NCBI GenBank assembly: GCA_008921705.1
Contig: VFFE01009068.1
Span: 2,931,265 to 2,995,264 of the forward strand
Direction of reading: 5' to 3'
Origin: Burhinus oedicnemus
Lineage: Eukaryota; Chordata; Aves; Charadriiformes; Burhinidae
Length of the DNA stretch: 64,000 bases
Part shown: positions 36,501 through 49,120 of the stretch, one piece after another
Position numbering within the stretch: position 1 is the stretch's first letter
Layout: each line of letters starts with the position of its first letter
The notes under the pieces: generated by a model
The model's input: only the letters and a program-made list of their open reading frames with translations
What the model was told of the DNA's origin: nothing
Databases searched by the model: none
Made by a program: the position numbers and the translations under genes

Positions 36501-39500
36501 GCTGGCTTTGCTTTTAAATGAACCTCTAAATTTTCAGTAACACAGAAGGGTAGGACAGGGGATACAGCCCACTCAATCACATTGTTTTGTTTACAATTTA
36601 ATAACAACGTATCACCTCTTCTAAATGAGGCCTTCTATTGTTAATAAAAATAGAAGTCTAGTCTTTCATTTCAAGTCATCCTAACAGACTCAATGATTTA
36701 TTAAAAGAATGCAAAGGATACAACTAAGTACAGAAATATGAAAATACCAGTCTTAAGATTGTTTCAGCAGTCTTGTCCCTTTGTACATAGATTATTCCTC
36801 CTTGTCCTGTGTCACAGTGGTAGCTCAGGAAGAGAGCCAAGGATGGAGCTTTGCCTGGGGCACGAAGCAGAGTGCTATTTACAGAAAAATACTTTTTGTC
36901 CCATGTCACCCCTTCACACATTTCCATGGTTCAACATACTGTTCTGATACACATCTTCTTCCACCCAACAGACTTTTTAGGTAGCCTATGCAGATCTCTG
37001 TCATTTGAATTAATACTGTATGGTAGCAACACTACACTGAAAAGCTCTGTAAGCCCGCCAGTACGTGAAATGTGCCAGACCTTTTACTCTAGTATAAATA
37101 ACTGCTTGCAATATGGGCAGAGAACCTCTGATCCTCAGAATTTCCAAATAATTTTCCTGTCCCTTGAAAGCATGACCTAGAGTTATTGACAGTGCAGACG
37201 TATTTATAGACTTACCACACCACAGTGAAAAACTTTGTCACTGAATAAATTAGACTTCAGCCAAGCTAATTAGATATTGAGGGGGTGGGAGGTGTGCATT
37301 AGAGACCTCTGCAAGAAATGATCTGCAGAACCCAACATCTGAAAAATTGAGGTGATAATCAATACCATCAAGTGAAACAATACTCAGTGCTTCCTAAACT
37401 CAGAACTCAAAAACATCTAATCTATACAGAATTTTATACATCCAACAGTCAGTGGAGGAGTCTGCACTAAAACGTACAGTTTCATTAATGTATTTCTTCA
37501 TACACAGTTTTTGCTGGACTAACAAACTACTAGACCACTCAACATTTAACACCTACTGGAACTCTTAACTGCACCCTCCTGTATATGGGACACAACTGGG
37601 ACCTGCAACCTGTTTAGCACACGGTTTTAGAAATGTATTTCCTTATAATGGAGTTGATAATAATAAAAATATTAAAATTATTATTTTCGGAGATAAGTAT
37701 TATCTTTTGGACAAAAAGATTGTGGTCTTGATGGACCCTCATGCTGTAAGACACTAGAATTTGTCCTGGTTTAAAAATCACTTGCCAACACCCAGAAGCA
37801 ATGGAATTTTTGAGGAGAAATAATACATTTTTTTTCTTAGTGTATTAGTAAAAATTTTGCCTTGAAATTTGTTTCACGAAAAGTAAGCCTGAAGCAGATA
37901 GCAAACATGGAGTATATTGTCCCCACCAGTTAAATTTTGGCAATACTAAACACAAATGAAAGCAAAGACTTATGATAGGAAAGATAATGCAGAATTAAAT
38001 ATTAGCACTCCTGTTAGTACCATGGTTTATGAACTAGCTAGTACTATGACAGAAAACATATAAATAAGCTGGGTTCATGGTTTGGCATCACAGTTAAGAA
38101 TATAATTTATAAAAAAAAGATACAACATGGGAAGCAAATGAGCAGAGATATTTCAACTTGGTTTCAGTGGCAGCATTGTTCACTGATTTATATTTTGTTC
38201 ATAAATCAATTTGAGAATCAAAACCTGCTTTTTACTTTTTTAGAAATTAAAAAGACATTCAGAATGAAGGTGGCTAACCTGCATGCTATTTTCTGTCTTC
38301 TGTCAGACCTCTCTCTTGGCAAAAGAAAGATTTTTCTTACCAGTGCTTTTGGAGGGAAGGACATCGTTTTACAGATCTTGGTCTGGTAAGATACTGACCA
38401 TTTCGTCAGAGGTATGGGTTGCCCTTTATTCCCTGAAAACTCCAAGCAGCTTGCAGGATTGAGCTCATAAATGGCATTTGAAAGTGGTTTTTATTGTTCC
38501 TTTACATTCATTATATTACTTTATGTCCTGCCATTTGTGTGCAGCTCTCGTTTCAAGCATGCATTTTCAATGCAGAAGATTCTATCAGCAGCAGCAGATG
38601 TGAAAGTAATGACAGGCTGAGAAGTGATCTGCAGGCTGATTTTGGAAAGTACTTTATTTGGCTCGGAACAAATCTGGTTGTTTAGAAGACCTGCATCATA
38701 ATCATATTCATTTTCACCTTCTGGGAAAGGAAAAAAAATCCAAACCAAACCAAAACTTTTGGCCTACAAACTGATTATATGGCTAAACAAAACCCTCTAA
38801 GTCACTGTAATAAAAATATATATAAGATAAAGGACATTTAAGAGAATGCTAGTAGAAAGACAAAAGGATCCAGAGCTGGTAGAGGTAAATCAAAATAAGA
38901 AAGGAGAGAAAGGGGAGAAAAGGAATAGAAAATAAACCATAATAATCAAGACATAAGGGGTACCAAATTTCTTTAATTTATAAAAAGATACAGTGAGAGA
39001 GAGGACAGAGGACAGCAGTCCTGTGCATACATTTGCTTTCCTCATATGCCCTAGAAAGAATCTTAACTTTCAGAGAGAAGGGAGTACTGACCATGAACCT
39101 CTTCCCTGAGATACCAACCATGAAAATCTTTCCCAGAAGTCTCTGACATTCAAGAAAGTTTTGCATCTCTTCCCACTGCAGATTGTCATTTCTCCTCAGC
39201 CCCATCCCAGAGCTCTTCATTCTGTCTTCTGTCCTAACCCTTTCTTCTATCTCCACCTCCAGCCAAAACTCACCTAATTCTTATATTTGTCCTGGTTGGA
39301 ATTTCTGAAGTCTGGACACAATCTGCATTTTCCAGAAATCCATCTGTAGGAGATTCAGATGACAAAAAACCAGAAAATTAAAGGGCAACAACAATTTTCT
39401 CCCCAAAACTGAACTAAGGTCATGCAGCTGTGCCACTCCAAAACTAGGCTGAAGATCACAGACAGCTGAACCTCTAGGCCATGGGTTACTTCAGCTAATA

Positions 39501-41518
39501 GCACTCGTATTTGAAAGGCAAACTGTTCCCACAGAGAAAAAAAAAAATCTAAGAACTGAGAACAAGGAGAATGATCTTGCTATAGGGTTTTTAAACCAAC
39601 TGACTACACTTTATAACTTCATATTATAGTCTAAAGGTGGTTTAAAACTTTAAAGAAATTATTACAATCCTTCATTAAATCCCATAGGTTTTGAATGTAT
39701 TACTACAGAATCCTAGTTAACTTGCATAGACCATTTGATGTAATCCTTATTAAAGTCTATAAAAAGATGTTACACAAGGGCTTACCTGCTTTACATACAA
39801 AATATATGCATGAGTAATTCTGTGTGTGTCTGTGTGGGCTTATTTCCCTAATTTGTTTACGCATACTCTAGATCTCAGAAACAAAAGCAATCATGACCAA
39901 AATTCATTAAAAACAACTTCTGGTCATGGAAATTAGAATATTGTCAAAGCTTGTATTTGAAAAACTGACATCTTAAAATAATGAAAGAAATGTTAGGCTT
40001 GGGAAGTAGAATAGAGAAAGCAGCATGGAATTTAGTAGGAAACAAAAGGTCCTACCCCCTAGGCACTCAAATGCTTGCTAATCCCCTTAGAAATGACTCA
40101 TATAAGAAAACTTGTTATATTCCATAGTTTTAATTACTGTCTGTTGAAAAAGAGAAACATGACACTTCCTGGCCTCCAGAACTTTTTCAAGGTTCATAAA
40201 TAGAAACACAGAGAACAATATCATTTTTTTCTGTAAAGGTTGCAGATTAATTTCTCCATGTGTATATATTTGCCATCATACGAGAGCTAAGATAACTTTT
40301 CAACAACAAGAAAAACCTGTTAAATCAGAAAAAAATAGTCTTGTACTTCACATGAAATGTTTAGTATCTTTTCTTAGGTTTTGCTGATCATACAGAGACT
40401 CTCAGGTATTCAGAACCTTTTCTTCTATTTTATGTTGTCCAGGAATTTCACTTTCTGCTTCAGTCGGCCTCAGCTGTCTTGACTGGATTGTTAGTCTGCT
40501 AGTGGCTGACTTTCATCCATGTGCCCCATCCTACTGCAGAGTTGAAATCAGAAAGCAGTCTGAAATGACTTAGACTGTTCTATCTTAAGACAAAAGGACT
40601 ACTGGACCTAACCAAGCCTGAAAATACTGCACTATTTTAGTAGCTACCCCAGTTCAGTTCCACTATGCCGGCGTCTTTAGAAACCATTATTGTAATTCCC
40701 ACATGCTATGCATCTATGCAGACTTTTTACGGCTTAACCTCGTACTGAAGGACATGAGAATGAACTCAACCAGAAGCACTTTCAGGACATCTAATACCAC
40801 GCTAAAGCTGAAAATAGGCAAGGATATAACTGCACTGTCCACTTTCTAGGAGAAAAAGCTAAGAGGCAGGAAAGAAACAAGACTCATTGGGAAGGAAGAC
40901 GCTGAATCTAACCACAGTTACAGGAAGGAAGTTACAGATTTTCAGGCTCTAACGGAGTTCCTGAGTAGTGGAAAAGAGCTAAATGAAACCAGGCAGAGAG
41001 CAGAGCTGGAATAATGTGAACATAAAAATGGCTATAATGGCCCATATGAAAGTTCTGTGTAGCCTGAAATCCTGAGAAGGGTGAGTAACAGACACTGTGA
41101 GAAGGAGCAGAAGAAACAGTATAGAAAATGCTAATTCTCTGAGAGAAGTAATGAAATTTTTAAGAATATGCCTGAAAATGAGATTGTGCTTGGGTGACGT
41201 TTGTTCCTGGTCACTGCTCTATGGCTACTAAACATGTTTTTAGCCTTGATAACATTCCAGGACAATCAGAGCTACTTTTAATCTTGCACCTTTAAAAAAA
41301 AAAACCCAGCCTGTTTTGTTTGCTTTAAGCCTGCCTAAAACTGTCATAGCAAGTCCGCTTATTCTTGCATGGTGGAAAACATTGAAAAGCTGTTTCATCC
41401 TCCACTTCTTTATACCATTGTGGTACGGTATTTATGGACATCTAAATATTTTACTGAAATATTTCAAGAAGATCTTCAACATAGCTGGGTTTCTTTTTTT
41501 TTTTTTTTTTTTTTTTTT
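33501..41518. other. AT-rich non-coding DNA
   Basis: No host exon, transposon or RNA gene recognised. Low-complexity items include an imperfect AACTAA-type stretch near 33990-34030 and the poly-T at 41494-41518. Open frames reach about 109 codons without motifs. Confidence 0.65.
41494..41518. repeat. Homopolymer run of 25 T abutting the assembly gap
   Basis: Twenty-five consecutive T precede the N block. On the minus strand this is poly-A. It is the probable cause of the assembly break. Confidence 0.95.
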
Positions 41519-41538
41519 NNNNNNNNNNNNNNNNNNNN
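41519..41538. other. Assembly gap (20 N)
   Basis: Exactly 20 ambiguous bases separate the poly-T from CR1-H. A round number usually means a placeholder, so the true missing length is unknown and may include the RT and 3' end of CR1-H. Confidence 0.98.
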
Positions 41539-42640
41539 CTACCTGTCCTTGCTTCCACCCTCTGTAGGCCTCCTTTTTCTCTTTGAGTTTGTCCAAGAGG
41601 TCCTTGTTCATCCATGCAGGCCTCCTGGTGTTTTTGCCCGACTTTGTCTTTGTTGGGATGCATAGCTCCTGTGCTTGGAGGAGGTGATCCTCGAATATTA
41701 GCAAGCTTTCTTGGGCCCCTCTTCCCTCCAGGGCTTTATCCTGCAGCCAAGGCTGCCCTTGAGCTTCACATTCCCCACCAGCGCCTCCTTGTTGGTGAGA
41801 ACAAGGTCCAGCATGGCACCTCTCCTTGTTGTCTCCTCTATCACTTGGAGAAGGAAGTTATCATCAATGCATTCGAGGAATCTCCTGGATTGCTTATGGC
41901 CTGCTGTGTTGTCCCTCCAGCAGATATCGGGGTGGCTGAAGTCCCCCATGATGACCAGAGCTTGTGAATGTGAGGCTGCTCCTACCTGTCTATAGAGGGC
42001 CTCCTCCACTTAGTCTTCCTCTTCAGGTGGCCTGTAGCAGACCCCACCGTAGCATCACCTGTCCCTGCCCTCCCTTTAATCCTGACCCATAAGTTCTCGG
42101 TCAGCATCTCATCCATCCCCAGGTGGATCTCCATGCACTCCAGCTGGTCCTTGACATAGAGGGCAACACCCCCTCCTTGTCTCCCCTGCCTGTCCTTCCT
42201 GAAGAGTCTGTATCCTTCCATTCCAACACTCCAGTCATAGGAGCCATCCTACTGTGTCTCCATGATGCCAAAGAGATACGAGCCCTGCCAGCATGCGTAT
42301 GTCTCTAACTCCTCTTATTTATTCCCCATGCTACATGCGTTTGCATAGAGGCATTTAAGCTGGGACCCCGATGAAGCTGACTTACTGGCTGGAGTGGCTG
42401 CAGTTCCTTTGTGCTGCAGTCCAGGTGCTCTCCTGTTGACCTGCGACCCTTCTCCAGGCTCTGGGCATCTGTTACTGTCATTGGCATCATACTGGTAGGA
42501 GTGGGATGGACAGAGGTTCCCCTCCCCTGGCATCTGTAGTTTAAAGCCCTCTTCACGAGCTCGGCAAGCCTGTGATTCTCTTCCACTTCTCTGACAAGTG
42601 GACCTCATCAGGCCCCAGTAGAGCAGGTTTCTCAAAGCCA
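41539..42640 (-). mobile_element. CR1-H, CR1 fragment cut by the assembly gap
   Basis: On the minus strand it starts near 42640 in the end of ORF1 (WGLMRSTCQRSGRESQACRA block, normally WGPDE...), passes the inter-ORF/ORF2 start (LKCLYANACSMGNK) and the endonuclease, and stops at the N block at the position equivalent to CR1-A 14617. It belongs to the same subfamily as CR1-A. The first 288 bases from the gap (41539-41826) match A 14330-14617 with one difference and no indel; beyond that, roughly 19 differences occur in 300 bases. Confidence 0.93.
41545..42330 (-). pseudogene. CR1-H ORF2 endonuclease domain, broken
   Basis: From MGNK at about 42310 it reads through a degraded ITET region and MEGYRLFRKDRQGRQGGGVA (41982-42221 frame), then a 103-codon frame at 41698-42009 with [14 protein letters not shown] (catalytic Asp kept), [11 protein letters not shown] and KGSLGC. 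The segment holding SDH is deleted exactly as in CR1-A, and the same one-base loss (about 41702-41703) creates the identical premature stop. [12 protein letters not shown] and [12 protein letters not shown] then follow in another frame to the gap. It is non-functional. Confidence 0.9.
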
Positions 42641-45600
42641 TGTGATAGCCATGTAAAACAGGAACTGGTTATGATGAGCCCACATGGACAGTATCCCCCA
42701 TATTCATGGGAGGCATTATTATAACTGCTTCTAATTTAACTGCCCAAAGAACGGAAACTGAATATTGTTGGGTGTATGTGCATGCAATTCCATGTACAGC
42801 CACCGACGCTGGGCTTTGTAAGCCCATGCTTCCGCTTCTGACATGGATGAAATAATTCCATTGTTTTAATGCCACGTATGTTAATGAACAAATGTTTTCC
42901 CCAATTCTACATATTAATTTTACCCAAATTGAGTAATGAACTGATAATGATACAATTATTCTAGGTAACTAAGTGTTCAGAAAGAAAATCACGTCTTAGT
43001 TTTCCCAGTTACAGGCAAGATAAATAGAGCCAGGCTAATGTATATTTATAAATAAACTTACATGAGGTAAGCAGAATCAAACTAATGTAAATTGCAAACC
43101 ACTCAGAACTATTAACTTCAGCAAGTAGAGGTTTTTTTTACGTGGGCTTATCACTGCTTTAATCTCTACCTTGGTTTTGTATGATAAGAAAGTGAGAGTT
43201 AATCAACAAATTAAATAGAAAGCCAGGAAAACGTGTTATTTTGTTATTGCTCATTAGATCTAAAGAAGAAATACCAGTTTGTTTCCCTAGAGATATCAAC
43301 ACAAATTAAGACTTGAGATTCTCAGCTGCAGAAAAATAATTAAAATGTATATAAAAATCAGTTGCCTTTGCTGGAAAAATTACCTGTATTGCCCTTCTAA
43401 ATATCTAAACTTTAAGTTCTTAGAGATGTGCGAAAAAACAAACAAATAAACAAACAAACACATACAAAAAGGAAAAAAAGGACAAGGAAATAATCATTTC
43501 GCATTAGAATGAATGTTCTAGGTTTTCCATACAGTACAGTTTTAAAGTCATTTTTATAATTTGGGATTTATTTTTAAGAATAATTGAAATTTATTCTTTA
43601 GAAAACCCTGGTTGGTTTTTAAAATCCTTCTATGTTTGTTAGAAGGCACAGATAACAATATTATGAAATGTTTGTACAACTGCTCACCTTTATTCTAAAT
43701 ATGACTAAACACTTCCACTATACTAGAACCTAAAGATTAAATCCACATCCTACTGCAAAAGATAAACATGATAAATGACAATTTAGACTGGAAGATTGTA
43801 TTTTTTGGTCTTTCTGAGGCTGGAAAGCTAATTTTGATTTAGATATTTATTAGCTTAAGACATTGGGCATATTTTGTGTTGCAGTCGCTTTCAGCATGAT
43901 ATATAAGCCAATATTGGTAAAAACTACTGGTATTTCTTATTTCTGTTCTTGAATAGTTTGCAACTTGGGTTTCATTGAAAGTCAGGGGAGCTTGGTGGTC
44001 CCAGGCTATGTTTTCTATCTGTGTTAACTTAGGTCTTGAGTTTGCCCTCACCCACCCAACACCTTGCGGTGCTGCAGGTTGCTTTGGACTGTGGCTCTAG
44101 TCTGGCTTTTGCTGACAAATCAACTGAATCCTAATGCAGGCAAGCTCTCACACAGGAGGAGACTGATAAAGATGTATTTCAGTAGATCACGAGATATCTC
44201 TTTTCATAGATGACCATCTGCCATTTCCTCAAAAACTTGTACCATTTCCTTAAAATGAAGATGTCCTCTGGTTTCATAGTTTCTTGATATCCCAAAGGCT
44301 AAAGAAAGACACAAACTGAAACACAAAGACAGCAAAGACTGAATGAAATTGAAGGCTCACAGAGGCTTTATGATTTTTTCAGTAGTTTCACCCTGAGTTA
44401 AAAGGATTATCAGTACTATAGGAACTGCATGATTCAGAGTAGGATAGTGAGGTGATCGTTGGGTAATCATGAGATGTATCTCCCTTTCCATTCAGAAATT
44501 TTCTTGAGGTCTGTAAAGAGGGACTGAGCATGATGTGCACATGACAACCTTGGATTGTTTTATTTTCATTTGAGGCTTCTGTCTCCTGCAATTTAAACAG
44601 ATAACTATGTGTTATTCTGCCCCTAAATCTCTGCATGCTTGATGAATGGTTGTGCAGTATGATACACAGATTTTTTTTATTTTTTTTTTTTAAGTGATTA
44701 CTGGCTGTAGCAACCTGTATTGCTGCAGTTGGGAGACCATGTGCCTCCACTGCCGTCTCTTTCCTGCTTTGATTATGTGTAGTATTGCTGATCATTACAA
44801 CCCACCCCAGGAAAAAGTCTTTGGATTTTCTTGTATTTAAAATTATAATTATAATTCTGCACATCTAAATTGCACCTTTAATTTTTAAATATCTTAACAT
44901 AAATCCATGATATATTTTAAATAGTGGTAGTGATGAAGCTTTGAAAAGGATCAGATCAAAGAAGGCACTGCTAAAAAGCTGTGTTATTTCATGAAGCTTT
45001 TGATTAAACAAGTCTGTGGAAGCCAATACCCCTACCTTACCAAAATAAGATGTAGTCATTCTCTAACCTACTAAAAATGCCACCAGCATTATCCTTCCTA
45101 TACTCCTGGATAATAGTTCAGGATCACAGATAGTAGTCGCTGTGCCACATACTGTAGCTAAATGTAAAAGATTCTTTTGTATTTCTGAGGAATGATTCTT
45201 TCTAAATTGTTCATATCAAGAACTACTTATTAATGATTGATCACTCCCAGAAAAAAATTGATAACAATTATTTCAAATTATGTCCAAGGCACAAAAGCAC
45301 ACTGAAAATATCCAAATAAGAACTTCCTTCTATATTCATTTTCTACTGCTTGAGGCAATCAGCAGGTCTTAAAGTGAGAGCCGTTAGGGCACTACTTGTA
45401 TACTAAATTATGCTTTCACTACAAGATCCTTCCAGGTAGAAGACTCTTTTTTCATGGAAATGTTTAAAAGTTAACAAGAAAACAGTATTACAGTAGGACC
45501 AGTTCTCTCTGGATTATGTTATTCAAATGATGTTTTGCCTAAGTGTAGTTATTCGCATATATAGAAGTATATAAAAAAATATTCAGGCTATGTATTAATT

Positions 45601-46009
45601 TATGTGATCTGTTTTTTAAACTGTTCTAACAGCTATAGGACTGGAACAGAAAATAAGTAACTTTTGTAGAAGGAAGTATCTTTATAGTTTTCATCTATAA
45701 TATAACAGTACAACTATTGTTTCTTTAGCACTCTTTAGAAGTGGTCAAAGAAGAATTATTTTGTGTTTCACAAGATTATTTAGCAAGTTTGATTGCTGAA
45801 TTCAAATTAATAAAAACAAACAGTAAATGAGGAACTCTTAGGGAACTTGACCAGTTTACTACATTTTACAAGAACAGTCAGCTTTAGTAATTTGCTCGGA
45901 CATTATAGTGACTGCATACTATTATTAAAAAATGAATCGTATCATTAATACTTTAGTGTCATGGCAGTATTTTTTGTATTAAGGTATTCATAGCCATTAA
46001 CAGACAAAG
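42641..46009. other. AT-rich non-coding DNA
   Basis: It contains an (AAAC)n-like tract at 43434-43463 and a T-rich run near 44670-44692. A 158-codon minus frame (44388-44864) shows no domain and lies over simple-sequence DNA, so I do not call it a gene. Confidence 0.65.
43434..43463. repeat. (AAAC)n microsatellite, imperfect
   Basis: About seven AAAC/AAAT units in tandem. Confidence 0.85.
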
Positions 46010-46275
46010 TCTTTTTTGTATAGTCGTCAGGCACTGCTCCAAAGAAGGGGAAAGGCAGTAACTGAGGACTCACACAAACAGGGTTTCTCTGATTCTGCAG
46101 AGGCTTCATCTCTTGCTGCTGACTTGTTCCAAGGGCAGATTTCATGCTGGGGCTGCCCGACCTGCACAGAGCAGCCAGTGGCTCTGAGACAGGGACCTGC
46201 TTGTCCCTGCCTTCACCTCCTGTGCTAAGCAGGGACAGAAAGTGTGACACAGACATTCTGTGGGGAGATCTCATG
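46010..46275. other. GC-richer island in AT-rich DNA
   Basis: This block is clearly richer in G and C than its flanks and is open in both orientations (109 codons minus, 70 codons plus). No domain, splice pattern or repeat family is recognised. It could be an exon, a decayed retrocopy or an unlisted repeat. Confidence 0.35.
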
Positions 46276-46914
46276 TTTTTTTAGCTGGTACAGAACAGGA
46301 TAAATAAAAAGATTTCTGTACTGCCTTTCCTTCCAGCACAGGGGTACACCAGAGGCACCTGATACATACCTAAACCAAATACTTGCAGAAAATTAGAAAA
46401 TGTTCTTACTATTGCTGGACGTATGTTAAGGATCCTTCATAATAGTTAGCTTTACGGAATTGTAACATTTGGCCCTTCACCCTCCACCTGCGATAACTAG
46501 ACATTAGACAACATTGACCTCCTCCAATGTATGCCAAGAAACTGGAAGTTTTTCTCTGTTTCCTCTGTTCTCTTTTCAACTGATAACAAATAATCTGCAT
46601 TTAATCTTAATGGGTTAATTTTCTTGAATGTCATGACTGGCTGTTGCTCATGCCTACCATCAGAAAAGCCTCTTTCAGAAGGTGCTGAGCAAAAACTGTG
46701 CTGCTAGACTTGTTTTATGCAAAGAAGCAAGTGCTGGGAAAACACCTTTAGGTCTTGCTTTAGAAGAATTAGATGTGTGAGAGAAGATACCTGTGCCACA
46801 ATCTATTTTTATTGTTTATTTTAACACTTCTCTCTTGGTGAGGGAAGTACCTATGCATTCGGTGGCTCTTTTAGTAGAGCACTCCAAATGGCAATACTTT
46901 CTCTTTTGTTTAAA

Positions 46915-46934
46915 CTGGCTAGCTGGCTAGCTGC
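46915..46934. repeat. CTGG/CTAG tandem, 8-bp unit
   Basis: CTGGCTAG is repeated in tandem with TAGC-rich symmetry, giving a small palindromic array. Confidence 0.75.
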
Positions 46935-47267
46935 AAAGATTGAAGTCTGGAGCGGCCTTTGGGATATGACAAGTCCTGGAGAGGGGATTTAAAACTCAGC
47001 TTGCATGATACATATCTTTAGCCTGAATGTGAGTTGAATGAGGCACATAAAGTTGCTTGAAGCAAAATAGTAATGTTAAAGATTCAATATTCATACTTGA
47101 AAGGACCTTATAATAGTGTAGTTTAGACAAATGGTTTTACAAAAATGCCAACACAAAGCCAAGAATCAGTGCTGCCAGAAATGGGAAATTTTCTTAGTAT
47201 TTCAGGTTTTATAAATTCTTCGTGTGCAGCATGAGTCATAGAATAGCCAGATAACGCCTACTTGTGG

Positions 47268-47486
47268 TCATACATCGTTGTACCAGTCTCGCATCTTTGT
47301 CTTTAGAACGACATCCTGCCTGGCAGGCCAGGCAATTTCTATGGTAGATGTGGTGGCATAGGAATATAGGAAAACTACTCCTTTCAATGCTGGAGACCTA
47401 GCTGTTCCACAGATGTGGGCATCCCGAACGAAGACACACTTCAAGTATGTGCTAGGAAAGTAACTATATCCTCCCTCTAGAAACAT
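47268..47486 (-). other. Unrecognised 72-codon frame in a CpG-retaining block
   Basis: The frame has balanced, protein-like composition (Trp, Cys, Arg, Tyr spread through it; blocks YLKCVFVRDAHICG and IEIAWPARQDVVL). The surrounding ~200 bases keep about six CpG sites, whereas the flanks have almost none. I recognise no family. Canonical splice borders in minus orientation are not obvious. It may be a retrocopy fragment, part of an unfamiliar repeat, or chance. Confidence 0.15.
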
Positions 47487-48716
47487 TCAAATCCAAAATG
47501 GAAAACATCCACTAAATAGTCCCTCTTCTCCGGGAGGCTGAGAAGGATTTATCTCCACAGATATTTTAAGGTTTGCAGTCTTTAAACTATAAAGGGACAG
47601 ATATTTTACTATTTCTAGGGAAAAAAAGGCTTTTTTTATTAAACAGAATAACAATTACGGTTGCAATTAAATGCCCTATCTTTTACCTTTATTTGTTTCT
47701 TTCCCTACTATTTCATTGGACCGCATTATAATAACTGCATAAATAATTCTAATCAATCCAAATAACATAGCAGGATGTGGTCACACTTGGACCACATTTC
47801 TGAGAGTCTATTATTGTCATTACTAATGTTGCCACTGTGCAAAAAGCCCAACATTGCATTAGTGTTGCTGGGGCTTTTTCCTGAGGTGCTTATGGAAACG
47901 TAGCTGTCCCCTGTGATGACAGTGAGCCTTGTTCTTTCCAGTGTTACTGCATTCCACCTGACAATGAACATGCTGGTTTGTTTTCCTCAGTTATATTAAC
48001 TGCTTCTCTCCCCAGGATGACTTTCATCTTGTTTTTGTCCGTGTTTGAATACCCTTTAGTTTCTTATTCCTCTTTTTTGACTAATGATGATGATTCCACC
48101 CTAGTAAGTTTAATATGCAGATTGCGTTGATAAACTGTTTATTCTTTCTTCCAGATGGTCTACAAAGGCATGAGATATTTCTATAAAGGTATTTCTGCAG
48201 AGCATTGCTGGTATTTTATGTTTCTTGCTTATCTTCCTTTTTTTAGATATTTCTACAGAAAGTGATCTTCTTTTTCCAAATGATTGTAAATTTGGTCATC
48301 ACTTTTTCAGGTAAAATATGGAGTAGTCTAATTTTTTTTTATTCTAATATGTGATACGAGCATCAGATATTTGCTTAAATGATCAAACTACTGAAAAGAT
48401 TCAGATTTAACTGACTAATCATGGTGACTGTCAGTTCCTCAATTTTAAGACTATAGCTTTCCCTTGATTTTCTGCTTGTTTACAAGAATACTCAAGGGAA
48501 AACAAGGAAGATCATCTGGAAATCACATTCTTCTGTTGATCTCAACTACTGTATGGGAAGACAAATGGTTCTGAGAGTGGAAACCCAACACACTTAGGGA
48601 TATTTATCTGGAAATTGGTATTTTGAAAACAAGCTACATTCTTAGAGAATTGATACAATATATCTATAGGAAATCAGACCTCTGGGTTTGGGTTTATTAA
48701 GATTTTCTATTTGCCT

Positions 48717-48752
48717 TTTAGCGTAGTACCATTTAGCATAGTACCATTTAAG
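48717..48752. repeat. 15-bp tandem duplication
   Basis: TTTAGCGTAGTACCA is followed by TTTAGCATAGTACCA (one difference) and a partial third unit TTTA. Confidence 0.85.
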
Positions 48753-49093
48753 ACATATTACAATAATTGGTTGAAAGATGACAATTGAATAAATTGCTGC
48801 CATGGGGTCTGCCTACAAAGAAAAAGTTCAAGTTTCTAGCTCAATCGATAGAAAAGTAAGCAAGAGAAAAATAATTATATCCCCATCCCATCAATGCTCC
48901 TAAGAAGTTGATCTGATTCTACCATTTTCCATTGAAAATACTCTCTTCTCAAGGGAAGTGGGATAAAATACAAAACTCTTTCACATGCTGCTTTGACTCT
49001 TACTGACAATTGAGTTTCCATATTCAATAAGTGTCAGAAATAGTTTTCAAGTCAGTGTTTGCAAAGATTATGCTTTATTTATTTGTTTTTCTC

Positions 49094-49120
49094 TTGTTTG
49101 TTTGTTTGTTTGTTTTGTTT
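49094..49120. repeat. (TTTG)n microsatellite
   Basis: About six TTTG units in tandem within a T-rich stretch. Confidence 0.85.

Noticed and set aside
36000..41400. Host exons in the long unique stretch
   Set aside because: Frames are short, unlinked and without domain texture; no convincing splice-bounded coding block could be identified by reading.
44388..44864. 158-codon minus-strand frame
   Set aside because: It spans T-rich simple sequence, has no domain or splice context, and its length is compatible with chance in 64 kb.
47200..47260. CR1 3' octamer-like CATAGAATAGCCAG word
   Set aside because: No GGTTGGAAGGGACC-type CR1 3' UTR follows, so the short word alone does not support an element.
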